Source of the DNA: Chloropicon primus
Lineage: Eukaryota > Chlorophyta > Chloropicophyceae > Chloropicales > Chloropicaceae
Direction: 5' to 3'
DNA: 64,000 nt
NCBI GenBank assembly: GCA_023205875.1
Contig: CP060762.1
Span: forward strand, 62,001-126,000
Part shown: piece after piece, positions 27,892 to 38,097 of the stretch
Layout of the letters: every line of letters starts with the position of its first letter
Numbering within the stretch: the stretch's first letter is position 1
Made by a program: the position numbers and the translations under genes
The notes under the pieces: model-generated
What the model saw: only the letters and a program-made list of their open reading frames with translations
Database searches by the model: none
Told to the model about the DNA's origin: nothing

Positions 27892-29721
27892 ATGGGAGGG
27901 TACAGGTGCGTGGCGGATAGGCAGGTGGCGAAAGGGGTTTGGATACCCGGGAAGGTGGAGTGTGTGGGTCGGGCTGGGTTGCTGTGGGAGGCGACGGGGG
28001 TGGAGGACCCCACGGTGCGAGAGAAGGTGGAGGAGAGCCTTTTGTCGTCCAAGCCGAACTCGTCGAGCGCAGAGATCGCAAAGGCGTTCCGTCTGGAGGT
28101 TATGCTCGAGGACATCGTGGGGCATCCCCAGAGGAGCAAGCCCCCGACCAAGCCGCTGATGCGTTTGCAGGTGCAGCCACCGAACAAGGCAAAGTCCAGC
28201 GTGGTCCTCCGGTTCGTGACAGACGAGAGCAGGGACACGATCATCGATGTCATACAACCCCTGCTGGCCCAACTTCGAAAGGGTTCCGGGACGCCGGGCA
28301 AGGGCGGTGACCCCTTCGCCTCCGTCTCGGGCACGAACGTCCAGGCGAAGAGGAAGCTCTTGCTGAAGAACGAGGACTTGGGGGAGCTGTACAAGCAGGT
28401 GGTCGCGACGGGCGCGGTGACCGACCAAGAGTTTTGGGTAACGAAGAGGAAGCTGCTGGAGAAGGAGTTGTCCTCGGTGCAGCAGACGCAGAAGAGGGGG
28501 AAGAGCTCGGCCATGCTCGCCGATGTGGAGCTCACAAACGATGGCAAGAACTTCGTGGTCAACTTCAAGCTGACGGACGAGGTGAAGAAGCACATCTTCG
28601 CGGAGAAGCCAAAGGTGTACCAGTCCTACCTGAAGAACGTTCCCTCCAAGTTGTCCGAGAAGGAGTTTTGGACCAAGTACTGCCGGCACTTGTACTACCA
28701 GAAGGTGAGCAAGAAAAACAAGAAGCAAAAGTTGAACACGGGTGGCATAGGAAAATCGATCGAGGAGGCAGAGGAGAAGGAGCTGATGAAGGAGCTCTTC
28801 ACGGAGAATGACGGGGAAAGGAGGAAAAGGCAAGCCCTCAAGGAAAAGAAAGTGACGTCCGTGGACCCCTCGATCGATCTGACGACAGACCACCACGACG
28901 GCTTCAGCGAGGGGTACGGATTGAGGCACAATGCGGCTGGGGTCATTGGCGACACGTCCCGCCTGAAGACCAGCTCCCTGGTGAGAGACTTGAACCGCCA
29001 CGCTGCCGTGGTCGTGAGCAACGCCCCAGAGACCGTGGGGGAAGCCGTGGAGCTCGCGGGCTTGGCACCGAAGGGCAAGAGGGAGCCCGCCAGCTCAAAA
29101 GGCAGAGATCCCGGGGGGTCTCAAAATGTCAGGCCAAGGGCGCAGGCGAGTATTCTAGACGACCTCGTGCAGGCAAGGACGGAGGGGTTCGAGGCGCTCG
29201 ACGTTCGGGAGAGGTCCCTGCGCACGGAAGCTGCAGCGGAGGGCTCGCGCGGTTCCAAGACGACGGAGAGAGAGGCAGCGATGTCCCTCTTGCGCGGCCT
29301 GCGGGAGGTCAGGGTGAAGATGCCTCTCACCACCAGCGAGGAGGAGAAGGGGGTTCTGGAGGAGCTCGAGAAGAGGAATCGACTGATTCAGTCTAGAAAC
29401 AGCATGCTGAGGAGCGTAGCTAATGGCGATGGGCCAGAGGGCTCAGACCAAGAGGTCTTCCAGCAGGTGCGGAGAGCTTCCATAGCCGTCAACGAGCTGC
29501 TTCGCCACTTTTGGGCCTCCTTCCCCCTCTCCTCTGAGCACAGGATTGAAAAGGTGAAGAGAATCAACCAGGCCCTGGTCGCGCAGTACGAAAAGATCGA
29601 GAAGATGAGGTCGAACCTCGATTCTGGCACGACGCAGTTTGCCAGGCCACTCATCGGCCAGGTGCTCGCAGTATGCGACAAAGCCTTTGAAAAGTATGAC
29701 GCGGCAGAACTTGTAAACTAG
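27892..29721 (+). CDS. TFIIH core subunit p62 (GTF2H1/TFB1)
   Basis: This 609-residue subunit belongs to TFIIH, which opens promoters and acts in nucleotide excision repair. An N-terminal PH-like region (about 60-125; PLMRLQVQPPNKAKSSVVLRF) is followed by two BSD domains with the usual FW pairs: DQEFWVTKRKLLEKE (about 180-195) and EKEFWTKYCRHLYYQK (about 260-275). The C-terminal half contains helical segments, ending NELLRHFWASFPL and EKVKRINQALVAQYEKI. ATG 27892 follows a GT repeat; non-ATG codons further up are not used. It is a single-copy core gene, so it is expected to be essential. Confidence 0.9.
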   Translation: MGGYRCVADRQVAKGVWIPGKVECVGRAGLLWEATGVEDPTVREKVEESLLSSKPNSSSAEIAKAFRLEVMLEDIVGHPQRSKPPTKPLMRLQVQPPNKAKSSVVLRFVTDESRDTIIDVIQPLLAQLRKGSGTPGKGGDPFASVSGTNVQAKRKLLLKNEDLGELYKQVVATGAVTDQEFWVTKRKLLEKELSSVQQTQKRGKSSAMLADVELTNDGKNFVVNFKLTDEVKKHIFAEKPKVYQSYLKNVPSKLSEKEFWTKYCRHLYYQKVSKKNKKQKLNTGGIGKSIEEAEEKELMKELFTENDGERRKRQALKEKKVTSVDPSIDLTTDHHDGFSEGYGLRHNAAGVIGDTSRLKTSSLVRDLNRHAAVVVSNAPETVGEAVELAGLAPKGKREPASSKGRDPGGSQNVRPRAQASILDDLVQARTEGFEALDVRERSLRTEAAAEGSRGSKTTEREAAMSLLRGLREVRVKMPLTTSEEEKGVLEELEKRNRLIQSRNSMLRSVANGDGPEGSDQEVFQQVRRASIAVNELLRHFWASFPLSSEHRIEKVKRINQALVAQYEKIEKMRSNLDSGTTQFARPLIGQVLAVCDKAFEKYDAAELVN

Positions 29722-30329
29722 GTTGGATTGCAACATCCCGACCCGTGTACTCTATATATTCTCACTTAGGTTTAATGGAAACTGTCATGTGCAAGTCCAA
29801 CGCCCTCCCCCTCCCCCTCCCCTCACACGCACGCACGCCAGAGACAGAGACAGACAGATCCATCGCATCAATCGATCTGGAGGGAGCGTTTTGCCGAGAG
29901 CGAGGAGAGGAGTTGGATATCCTAAATCAAAAGAACTTCCTCTTCACACTAGAACAAAGACTAACCACCGCTTCATCCTCCCCCCTCTTCATCACCTAAA
30001 ACCTAACTTCATCCTCCCCTCATCTTTGTTCCCCTCCATATGATTATGGATCACATGCTTTTCCTCTGATTCATCTGAAACGACAGGTGGGTCATGGAGT
30101 GGCCCAAAAGGCCAGCCAAGGGCGAAACCGAAGCGACAGGTCCCTCGATGAGGGGCCTAAGAGCGATGGGAAGGGAGGCAAGCCCCCCAGAATATCGAAG
30201 AGGCGGTTGCCCTTCCCCGCTGCGGTTGCCCTTACCACCGTGTGACAACCTGCGAACAAAGGCAGAGACGGAAACAGGAAACAGACCAAGATCGAACCTT
30301 TACGAGTACCAGTGGACAACATCAACAAC
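29722..30329. other. intergenic
   Basis: About 600 bp. It contains a CCCT-rich run (about 29805-29825), short CA and GACA runs, and an ATCGATC site near 29868. No coding signal was found. Confidence 0.55.
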
Positions 30330-31565
30330 ATGCCGGTTGACCAGGACGAGAACGAGGGGTTGGGAGTCGAGACGGTTCCCGTAGAAGTCGTGGTGGCACG
30401 CGATGACTGCAACGACTGTGGGTCGAAAGAATCCGGTGCTGGTAGCGACGACCTCGAGGACGGGGGCTCGGCCCCCGCTGGTGCGAAGGTTTGGAAGAGG
30501 CGTGACAGTGAGGGCCTCAAGAGTGACATGGAGAAGTACGCTCCCGCTCCAAAGACGCTTGGGGGCAGGCTCTTCTGCCTCGCGGGCGAGGAGAACTCTT
30601 TCCGTGCCAAGCTCGTCCGCTGCGACAGGGAGTACTATCCTGGCGAGGACTGGACCAGGGCTGACACACAGTACACGGCCGTGGCCGTGTTCGTGTTCGT
30701 CGTCTGGGCTTGCATCAACGTCTGGCAGGACAGGAACTCCTTCATGTACAACACCAGCATCAACTACCCCTTCTGGCTCAAGATGTTCTTCACGGTCTTC
30801 TTCAACATCATCATATCGGGCTTCGTGGGCTACTTTGTGGTGACTAGGGAGTGGCGCATCGGTTACGGCAGAAAGATCTTGCACTTTTGTCTCTTTGCGA
30901 GTCCAGTGCTTGTGAACTCGATCTTCGGTGAAATCGACACCAAGGTGATGGGTCTGAGCTGGCTCGCTTTGGTCTGCCAGGCGTACTTCTTCATCTTGCT
31001 CAAGCCCATCAGAAGGAGGTTGCCCATCCCCTTCTTGCTCGCGTTCAGAGCCATGGACAGACCAAAGGACAGGCCATACACGGTCCCGTGGCTCTGGGTT
31101 CAGAGCTTCTTCGGTTTCTTGGCCATGCTGCTGCTCCAGATCTACCTGAGCTCGAAGAACCTCTCGGACGCCTTCTTTTTGATCCCTCTCGTGGTCAATG
31201 GACTGGGAGACGGCTTGGCGGAGCCCGTCGGCATCCGATTCGGCAAGCACAAGTATCAGACGAGAGCCTTGTTCTACAAGGGCAAGTTCTGCTCCGGGGA
31301 ATTCATCAGATCCCTCGAGGGCAGCGCCTGCGTGTTCTTCTCGGCAGTCATGGCGGTTTTCATGATGTACAATGAATGGCAGAACACGACGAGGTTCGTG
31401 ATCGCCCTCGCCATCGTTCCCATCACCATGACCGCCGCGGAGGCCTTCTCTCCTCACACTTGCGACACGCCATTCATCTTCTTGGTGGCTACTGCACTGA
31501 TCTGCTTCCTCTTCGAAGCAGTGGATGACAACTTTGATCCATTCTCCCCAGACTACTCGCACTAG
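30330..31565 (+). CDS. CTP-dependent lipid kinase-like membrane protein (dolichol/phytol kinase superfamily)
   Basis: This 411-residue integral membrane protein starts at ATG 30330 (MPVDQDENEG). About 100 hydrophilic residues precede several hydrophobic segments (AVAVFVFVVWACINVW, FFTVFFNIIISGFVGYF, FILLKPIRRRLPIPFLL and others). YGRKILHFCLF matches the RK-lipid-kinase start motif. NGLGDGLAEPVGIRFGKHKY is the family's nucleotide/metal motif, followed by RSLEGSACVF and AEAFSPHTCDTPF. The superfamily includes dolichol kinase, phytol kinase, diacylglycerol kinase (CTP) Dgk1 and CDP-DAG synthase. The sequence does not tell which lipid is phosphorylated, though the arrangement suggests a kinase rather than a cytidylyltransferase. 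Confidence 0.8.
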   Translation: MPVDQDENEGLGVETVPVEVVVARDDCNDCGSKESGAGSDDLEDGGSAPAGAKVWKRRDSEGLKSDMEKYAPAPKTLGGRLFCLAGEENSFRAKLVRCDREYYPGEDWTRADTQYTAVAVFVFVVWACINVWQDRNSFMYNTSINYPFWLKMFFTVFFNIIISGFVGYFVVTREWRIGYGRKILHFCLFASPVLVNSIFGEIDTKVMGLSWLALVCQAYFFILLKPIRRRLPIPFLLAFRAMDRPKDRPYTVPWLWVQSFFGFLAMLLLQIYLSSKNLSDAFFLIPLVVNGLGDGLAEPVGIRFGKHKYQTRALFYKGKFCSGEFIRSLEGSACVFFSAVMAVFMMYNEWQNTTRFVIALAIVPITMTAAEAFSPHTCDTPFIFLVATALICFLFEAVDDNFDPFSPDYSH

Positions 31566-32043
31566 GAGAAAGAGTGTGCGCGCTCTATATGCCCTGACCG
31601 CGTTGCACCCGGGGTCCCTCCTGCTTCGGGCTTTTTGTGTTTCTCTCTTCCAATCAACCACAGCAGGGATGAGTTTTTCGAATTGTAATGCATGGTCTCT
31701 CATCACACCGACACCCACAATGGTATTGTCACTGCGTCCTCCCTCTCCCTCCCCAGGTCCCGCCCTCTCTCCTCCGATCAAGCCTGGAAATCATCCAAAG
31801 CTTTGCCCGCTTCGCCTCACGTGCTCCAGTCCAAGACAAGGGGTTCCAGGAGCAAGAAGGTTTGCGTCTCCTCGCCTCTCCCTGCCCAGAGTAACCGCAG
31901 AGCCAAGCTCTCCAGCTATTCCAGAATTTTGTTTGGGCGAGGCCGCGTCCTTTAAGATCTTTTCCCGCGGTCTCCAAGTTCAAGGCACCTCAGGACGCCC
32001 CAGGAGGACACAACGCACGTCGGGTGACCACAGGACCACCAAG
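31566..32043. other. intergenic or 5' leader of AAA fusion gene
   Basis: The frame of the next gene stays open through this stretch, and an ATG at 31669 would add 125 Ser/Pro/Arg-rich residues. This could be a transit peptide, but composition looks untranslated. No other gene was seen. Confidence 0.5.
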
Positions 32044-35000
32044 ATGGATCCGAGGTGGAGGAAAGGCGGCATCTTGGTGACCAAACTCACAACCTGGTTC
32101 GCTCTTGGCCTCCTCTTCGCGACACTGCCCTGCGGCAGAGGCGCAATTGGTGCCAGTGCCAAATGGACCAGCAAGTACACAAGTCTGGACACCGAGGTGA
32201 AGAGCTTGCTGCTGGAAGAGTCCATGTCACAACTTCGGCAGCTGGTGCCCACGAGGAAGAGCAATGGCCTTGTGTTCGGCACGCACTGCGCCTTGGAGGC
32301 GGAGACCACTGCCGTCCCTGCCGAGGAAGGGAACGGGACGGCTGCACCAGCACCAGTGGAAGTGGAGGAGACGGAGACCGGCGTGGTGCTGTTTCGAGTG
32401 ACTCGGGAGGACGTGAAGGGAATGGACGTCTCCAGGGCGACCCTGGCGCTTCACATACGAAGGTATGACTTGGAGCTCGACCAGGTTGACTTTTACTACT
32501 TGGACCAGACGTGGAAGTCAGCGGTGAGCCCAGGGACTGTGCTGGAGAACCTGAGAGCGAAGCAGAGCAAAGCCTTCGCCTCGATTGACTTGTCTCTTCA
32601 AGACAGAGGGTCCTGGGGGGCGCACAACGTCGACGTGACCCAGTACGTCCAAAAGGCATCGCAGGGTCTGAAAAGCTTGGGGGGGTTCCTGGCAGTTGGC
32701 TCCTCCAAGTCAGGCAGTTGCCGTGCCAGGGGCTTCATGCCCTCCTCGAGCTACAGTCCCACCGAGGGCCTTCCGCGGGTGCAGGTCGATTACAGAATCG
32801 ACATGTTCCCGCCGGTTGGGTCGATCACGGAGCAGCCTCCTCCGCTGACACGGCTGTCTACGGCAACGCTGCACTTTGCGGGAACGGACCTTGAGAGTGG
32901 CATGTCTCACTTCAAGTGCAAGCTGGACGACGGGGAGTTCCAGGACTGCACGAGCCCTTGGACGTACGAGAATCTGAAGGATGGGGCCCACAGCTTCGCC
33001 ATGAAGCCCGTTGACAACAGCGGGAACGAGGGGCACGTCGTGTTCAGCGAGCCTTGGCTGATCGACACCGTGCTCCCCGTCGCCCACCTGGTGGAGGGTC
33101 ACCACCCGCCTCAGAATTCCTTGAGCCAGTCCGCGACCTTCCTGTTCCACACGGAGGATAACGTCGTGAAGGGGGGGAGTGCCCAGATGACGACCGAGTG
33201 CAGGCTGGACGGCATGGAGTACTTTTTGTGCTACAGCGGGGCGCCGGTGACGTTCTCCGACCTCGACCAAGGCGTTCACAACTTTTACATCAAAGTCCAG
33301 GATGCGGCTGGAAATGTGAACGAGCTCGAGCTGTGGACGTGGCAAGTCGACATCCCCCCCGCTTGCTCGGTGCAAGTGAACAAGAGCACGGACAGGAGGG
33401 GGCACTCCGCTTTCGCGTTCACCTTTGCGTGGAGCGAGGAGGTGAAGGGATTCTCTCCGGACGGCGTGGTTGTCGGCGGCGTGGGCGCCGAGCTCAAGGC
33501 GTGGAGGCAGATCAACGAGACGCATTACCAGGCCAGTTGCGAGCCGCTCACCGACGGCGACATTACGGTCCAAGTCAAGAGCAATGCGGCCCAAGACATG
33601 GAAGGAAATTGGAACATCGAGCCGTCTAACACCGCGAGGATCTCGTACGACGGGACGCCTCCAAAGTGCACTCTGAAGACCCTGCATCCGGCAAACACCT
33701 TCTCTGGCAAGTTTTCCTTGACGATCGCTTGGAGCGAGGACGTTAAGGGCTTCTCGCCAGACGCCATCTCCATTTTGGGGGACTCTAAGAAGGTCGGAGC
33801 CACGTTTGCGTCCAAGTTCTCTGCAGATACCGTGGGAAGCCATTTCACGGGAACCATCGTTCCTTTCGGCATGGGCACCCTGAGCGTTAGCGTCAAGTCA
33901 AAGTCCGCACGGGATTTGTCCGGGAACACGAACGAGGACTCGTGTTCGTTGGATGTCACCATATCGAACACGGACGTGTATTACGCCTCCCAAGGCGGGT
34001 CCTACCTTTCCTCGATCGGCCAGGAGGCCCTCAAGACGTTTCAAGTTGTGCCCAAAAACGCCGTGAGCAAGTACAAGGTGCCTGGCAGGGCAGGGGCCTT
34101 GGAGGTGGACGGCCAGAACCACCTCTTCGTTGCGGTGAATAACCAGAGCATCTACATGTACGAAGCGAGCAAGATGGAAGCGATGCACACGGTCGCCCAG
34201 ACGGGAAAAATTGTTGGCCTGAAGACTGATGCGCATGGAAGGCTCTTTGCGGCCGAGGGGGAGAGCGGCGTCATCAGGGTTTTCGACATCTCGGAATCGC
34301 GTTTCGAGCTTGTGAACGAGTTCCCGATCAGCGCATCCTGGAACTACGAGGACGAGGACGTTGACTTCATTTCCATGGATTTCGACTTCACGGGTCAGCT
34401 CCTCGTGCTGAATCCTTTCGAGCCCAAGCTGCACATCTTCAACGCGGAAGACTTTTCTGCCGTGAAGACCGTGGACTTGAAAGCGGGCACGCGGGAGCCC
34501 TTGGCGCTCTCTGTTGACGGCAAGAACATGGTGAATGTTCTGGACAAGGCGTCCCGGTCCGTTCACAAGTACGGCAAGGGCTTCACAAAGGTTAGCGAGA
34601 CTTTGGTGCTGGAGGGCTGCGACGGTTTGGAGCCCAAAAGGATGTCCATCGACTCGTACCAAAATCTTCACGTGGTTGACGCGTCCAAGAGCAACATCTG
34701 TGTCGTGGACACCAAGCTCCAGGAAGCTTGGTTGGTTTCCATCGAGGGGAGCGGGGAAATCTTCGCGTCCTCGTCGTTTCACCAATCGCAGCCACCGACC
34801 TGCACGATCCTGACCCCTCCAGACAACCAGCACGCGGACTTTAACGTGACCTTCAAGTGGGATCGACCTGTGGAGGGCTTTGAGGTCGAGGACATCAACC
34901 TCGGCGGCTCTGGCGGCACCATCAGAGATCTCAGGCCGCTTGGTGGCGAGGGGGTCGCATCCGAGTTCACGGCAAGCGTCACTGCGGGTGGCATCGGGAT

Positions 35001-36588
35001 CGTGTCCTTCCAGATCAAGCCCTTTGCGGTGCAAGACGAGAATGGCATCTGGAACCCAACTCCGAGCGAGGTCTCGAAGACTTCCTTCTTTGGTGGCCAG
35101 TGCAGCGTGGAGCTCGGGTGCCAGTGGCAGCTGGCGCAGTACCAGAGTCAGCTTGCACTGGACAGGGTCCAAAAGGAGGTTGAGATGGAGCTCGAGAAGG
35201 AGGAGAAGGCGGCGCAGATCCGGGAGGAGGCCAGGATTCGAGCGGAAACCGCGATTGAGACCGCAAAAATGGAGATCGAGAAGGGTAAGATCATACTGGA
35301 GAAGGAGGTCATCAGGGCCCGCATTCAAGCCGAGGCGGACGAGCGGATCCGGGAGGCGAGGATGACGGAAGACATCCGGCTTCGAGAGATCAGGGAAAAG
35401 GGAGCAGAATACACGAAGACTGCGCTGGAAGTGGTTAACACCGTCCTCAACTCCATGCATTCGGTTCTGGAGAATCCTGAGCAGATGAAGCGCATCATCT
35501 GGACCCTCTTCGCCTTCTTCATGGCTTACTTCATCTCCAAGGAGGCAATCCAAGTCGTCGCGAAGTACATCTCCAAGTTGCTGGGAAAGCCATCCTTGCT
35601 GAGGGACACCACGAGGGGATCCATCGCTTCGCTGTTTTCTTTCCTTGTGAGGGCCCAAAAGGCGGAGACCGTGAGCCGGCAGGCCATGTTCAGAGGCATA
35701 GTCCTGTGCAAGGATCTCCTGAACCAGATGGAGATCGTTGCCAACTCCATCATCTGCAGGAAGCAGAACGACCTCCCGTACAGGCACATCCTTTTCCATG
35801 GAATGCCCGGCACGGGTAAGACGATGGTGGCCGAGAGGCTCGCCAAGCAGTGCGGGGTGGATTACGCGATCATGAGCGGGGGAGACGTGATCCCACTGGG
35901 AAAGTCCGCGGTGACCGAATTGCACAGGCTCTTCAATTGGGCCGAGAGAAGCAGCAAGGGGGTGCTCATTTTTATCGACGAGGCGGAAGCGTTCCTCCAG
36001 AAGAGAACCAGTGGGGTCCAGCAGAGCGAGCACATGAAGTCAGCGATAAACGCGTTGCTTTCGAGGACGGGGCAGCCCACGAGGAAGTTCATGCTCGTTC
36101 TTGCTACGAATCGGCCCCAAGACTTGGATTCTGCTGTCCTGGACAGGATCGATGATTCGATTGCTTTCCCCCTCCCCGGGGACAAGGAGCGGATGGAGCT
36201 GCTCGATCTGTACTTCACGAATTACATCGGCGCCATCTCCAAGGACAAGGAGGACAGCAGCGGGGGCCAAATTCTTGGGTGGACCATGGCGACGGTGCAG
36301 AGAAACAGGGGATTCCTCATGAACCAATTGTGCGCTTTGTTCCCATCGGTGTCTCCGCCCAAAATCATCAAGCTCGTTGGATTCCCGAACGGGGAGACCT
36401 TCAAGACCTTGTCGAAGATGACGAGCGGCTTCAGCGGTCGGGAGGTGTCCAAGCTCATCTCCTCTGTGGGGACCTACGCCATCAGCATGGACGGGAAGGG
36501 GGGCTCTTCCTTGTCTTGGAAGGAGTGCGTCGCCGTCGTAGAGCAGAAGGCAAAGGAGCACGCTGTGAAGAGATCCTTTTACGCGTGA
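32044..36588 (+). CDS. ATAD3-type AAA ATPase fused to Ig-like and beta-propeller region
   Basis: This 1,514-residue protein joins two unlike halves. Residues 1-36 look like a signal peptide or anchor (TTWFALGLLFATLPCG). Then come a region with a DNRLRE-like jelly-roll look (about 110-260), two Ig-like modules of the CKLDDGEFQDCTSPWTYE type (about 265-430), two bacterial-type Ig modules with FSLTIAWSEDVKGFSPDA (about 435-640), an NHL-like propeller (about 650-915) and a third Ig module (about 918-1010). A long charged coiled coil (about 1030-1150), a membrane segment (about 1151-1170) and an AAA domain follow. The AAA part matches ATAD3: LLGKPSLLRDTTRG, Walker A GMPGTGKT with K1259, VDYAIMSGGDVIPLGKSAV, Walker B FIDEAEAF (1310-1317), LATNRP and DRIDDSIAFPLPG. 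ATG 32044 is used; 31669 would add a leader. Confidence 0.85.
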   Translation: MDPRWRKGGILVTKLTTWFALGLLFATLPCGRGAIGASAKWTSKYTSLDTEVKSLLLEESMSQLRQLVPTRKSNGLVFGTHCALEAETTAVPAEEGNGTAAPAPVEVEETETGVVLFRVTREDVKGMDVSRATLALHIRRYDLELDQVDFYYLDQTWKSAVSPGTVLENLRAKQSKAFASIDLSLQDRGSWGAHNVDVTQYVQKASQGLKSLGGFLAVGSSKSGSCRARGFMPSSSYSPTEGLPRVQVDYRIDMFPPVGSITEQPPPLTRLSTATLHFAGTDLESGMSHFKCKLDDGEFQDCTSPWTYENLKDGAHSFAMKPVDNSGNEGHVVFSEPWLIDTVLPVAHLVEGHHPPQNSLSQSATFLFHTEDNVVKGGSAQMTTECRLDGMEYFLCYSGAPVTFSDLDQGVHNFYIKVQDAAGNVNELELWTWQVDIPPACSVQVNKSTDRRGHSAFAFTFAWSEEVKGFSPDGVVVGGVGAELKAWRQINETHYQASCEPLTDGDITVQVKSNAAQDMEGNWNIEPSNTARISYDGTPPKCTLKTLHPANTFSGKFSLTIAWSEDVKGFSPDAISILGDSKKVGATFASKFSADTVGSHFTGTIVPFGMGTLSVSVKSKSARDLSGNTNEDSCSLDVTISNTDVYYASQGGSYLSSIGQEALKTFQVVPKNAVSKYKVPGRAGALEVDGQNHLFVAVNNQSIYMYEASKMEAMHTVAQTGKIVGLKTDAHGRLFAAEGESGVIRVFDISESRFELVNEFPISASWNYEDEDVDFISMDFDFTGQLLVLNPFEPKLHIFNAEDFSAVKTVDLKAGTREPLALSVDGKNMVNVLDKASRSVHKYGKGFTKVSETLVLEGCDGLEPKRMSIDSYQNLHVVDASKSNICVVDTKLQEAWLVSIEGSGEIFASSSFHQSQPPTCTILTPPDNQHADFNVTFKWDRPVEGFEVEDINLGGSGGTIRDLRPLGGEGVASEFTASVTAGGIGIVSFQIKPFAVQDENGIWNPTPSEVSKTSFFGGQCSVELGCQWQLAQYQSQLALDRVQKEVEMELEKEEKAAQIREEARIRAETAIETAKMEIEKGKIILEKEVIRARIQAEADERIREARMTEDIRLREIREKGAEYTKTALEVVNTVLNSMHSVLENPEQMKRIIWTLFAFFMAYFISKEAIQVVAKYISKLLGKPSLLRDTTRGSIASLFSFLVRAQKAETVSRQAMFRGIVLCKDLLNQMEIVANSIICRKQNDLPYRHILFHGMPGTGKTMVAERLAKQCGVDYAIMSGGDVIPLGKSAVTELHRLFNWAERSSKGVLIFIDEAEAFLQKRTSGVQQSEHMKSAINALLSRTGQPTRKFMLVLATNRPQDLDSAVLDRIDDSIAFPLPGDKERMELLDLYFTNYIGAISKDKEDSSGGQILGWTMATVQRNRGFLMNQLCALFPSVSPPKIIKLVGFPNGETFKTLSKMTSGFSGREVSKLISSVGTYAISMDGKGGSSLSWKECVAVVEQKAKEHAVKRSFYA

Positions 36589-36675
36589 GAAATTGGCAAA
36601 ATTTGTAAAAAAAAGATAATCATACACACGAAAACCAAAACTTAAGTCATCATCGTCAAGAGCGCAGGGCCTCGT

Positions 36676-38097
36676 TCAGTTCCCGTTGGCCTCTTCGGAG
36701 TCGCTGTCCCCGAGAGAGAAGACCGCATCCCCGCTGCTGGGCAGCTTGCCGTTGAGCAACCCTTGGTCTTCTAAGCTTTCAAGGCTATCCAGCTCCAACT
36801 CTTTCGTCCCCGCCACCGCCTTTCCTGCACCTTGCTCGCTTTGCATGTGCTTCCTGATCTTGTAGCGATTGTACAAGAACACTCCAATGATGAGAATTCC
36901 CAGGCCCACCCCGTTCACTGCACTTATCTTGTCTCCGAAGAAGACGATTCCCGCGAATATAGTCAGCAACTCCTTGAGAGCTCCCGCGACAGTGAAAGTC
37001 ACGGCGCTGGTCTCTGCCACGAGCACAAACTCTGCCAAGACCATCAAGAATGCGATGGACCCGGAGAACACTATGAAGCCGGTCGTCAGCATCAAGTCCC
37101 CGGCGCTGCTGAAGTAAGCAGACGTGCCGATCAGCTTCCAGGGCCTCTCGATGATCAGGGAAAAGAAGAGGACGATCCCCGACATGAGCGGAGTCATGTT
37201 GTACAGCGTGATCACGGAGTTCTGCAGGTTCCTTCCTTTCCCGAACCAGGATCCCTTCTGCAGCAGCAGCTGGACGTAGCCCCATCTCCAGCCCGACAGA
37301 AACGCCGCGAGCATGACCAAGAAAAACCCGAACGCGTTGAACTTCACTTCCCCGAAGACAGACATCATCACACCCGTCATGATGATTCCCATGATCCCCG
37401 TCAGCTGGAAACTCGGCTGCTCCAGCTTGAGGAGAAACGCGAACATCAGAAGAAACAGGGGGCTGCTGCTCTTGCACATGGTGTAGAACGAGACCGTTAT
37501 GTACACAAACGAAAGGTTGGAGGCTCCGTAGTCCAGGCCAGTCATGAAGCTCACCGGGGCAAACCTCTTGGCCCACAAAACCCAGGACTTCCCCTCCCTG
37601 TCCTCCGTGTGCAAGTTCGGGTCGCAGCGCATGACTGCCTCCGGGAAGCTCTCCCTGAGCACGAAGATGTGGTGGGCCAGGAAGTAGAGCCTGCAGAGGA
37701 AGAACTGCAGCAGCATGCCGCTCCCGGTGACCAGGAGGGGCGCCGGGAATTTCCCGTGCTCCGCCCCATAAATAGCCTTGTTAAAGACCGTCAGAGTGGT
37801 GCTGAGAGTATACCAAGAACCTATGAGCCCGATGACCTTGAGCTTGAAGTGCAAGGAGTTTTTGTCGGTCTCTCCTATCGAAAGCAAGCCCCTGCGCTGC
37901 CTATCCCGTTGCGCCCGCTCCCTGTCCTGCTTGTATATCGTGAACGCTTGCTGTATCCGCGAAGCAGCTTTGAAGGCCTTCGAGTCAGAGCTCAGCAGCT
38001 GCGGCGACGCGGAGGAAGCCTCTCCGTTCTCGAAGAGCTGCGGCGAGGATTGCCCGTTTATTTCAGAAGCCACGAGCTTGCTCAGATCGGCATTCAT
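36676..38097 (-). CDS. SLC35/TPT-type nucleotide-sugar transporter-like protein
   Basis: This 473-residue transporter-like protein belongs to the drug/metabolite transporter group, closest by pattern to SLC35C2 and other triose-phosphate/nucleotide-sugar translocators. About ten hydrophobic segments run from 90 to 420. Typical motifs include TVFNKAIYG (the SLC35 STLNKWIF equivalent), TGLDYGASNLSFVYITVSF, MCKSSSPLFLLMFAFLLKLE and TSAVTFTVAGALKELLTI. The hydrophilic N-terminus carries an IQ-like helix (SRIQQAFTIYKQDRERAQRD), and the tail is acidic. A Golgi or ER location is likely; substrate unknown. It is convergent with the AAA fusion gene, 87 bp between stops. Confidence 0.88.
   Translation of the reverse strand: MNADLSKLVASEINGQSSPQLFENGEASSASPQLLSSDSKAFKAASRIQQAFTIYKQDRERAQRDRQRRGLLSIGETDKNSLHFKLKVIGLIGSWYTLSTTLTVFNKAIYGAEHGKFPAPLLVTGSGMLLQFFLCRLYFLAHHIFVLRESFPEAVMRCDPNLHTEDREGKSWVLWAKRFAPVSFMTGLDYGASNLSFVYITVSFYTMCKSSSPLFLLMFAFLLKLEQPSFQLTGIMGIIMTGVMMSVFGEVKFNAFGFFLVMLAAFLSGWRWGYVQLLLQKGSWFGKGRNLQNSVITLYNMTPLMSGIVLFFSLIIERPWKLIGTSAYFSSAGDLMLTTGFIVFSGSIAFLMVLAEFVLVAETSAVTFTVAGALKELLTIFAGIVFFGDKISAVNGVGLGILIIGVFLYNRYKIRKHMQSEQGAGKAVAGTKELELDSLESLEDQGLLNGKLPSSGDAVFSLGDSDSEEANGN

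Noticed and set aside
31669-32043. Longer start for the AAA fusion protein
   Set aside because: The frame is open, but the added 125 residues are Ser/Pro/Arg-rich and lack the codon pattern of the main gene. A signal-like segment follows the 32044 ATG. Kept only as an alternative.
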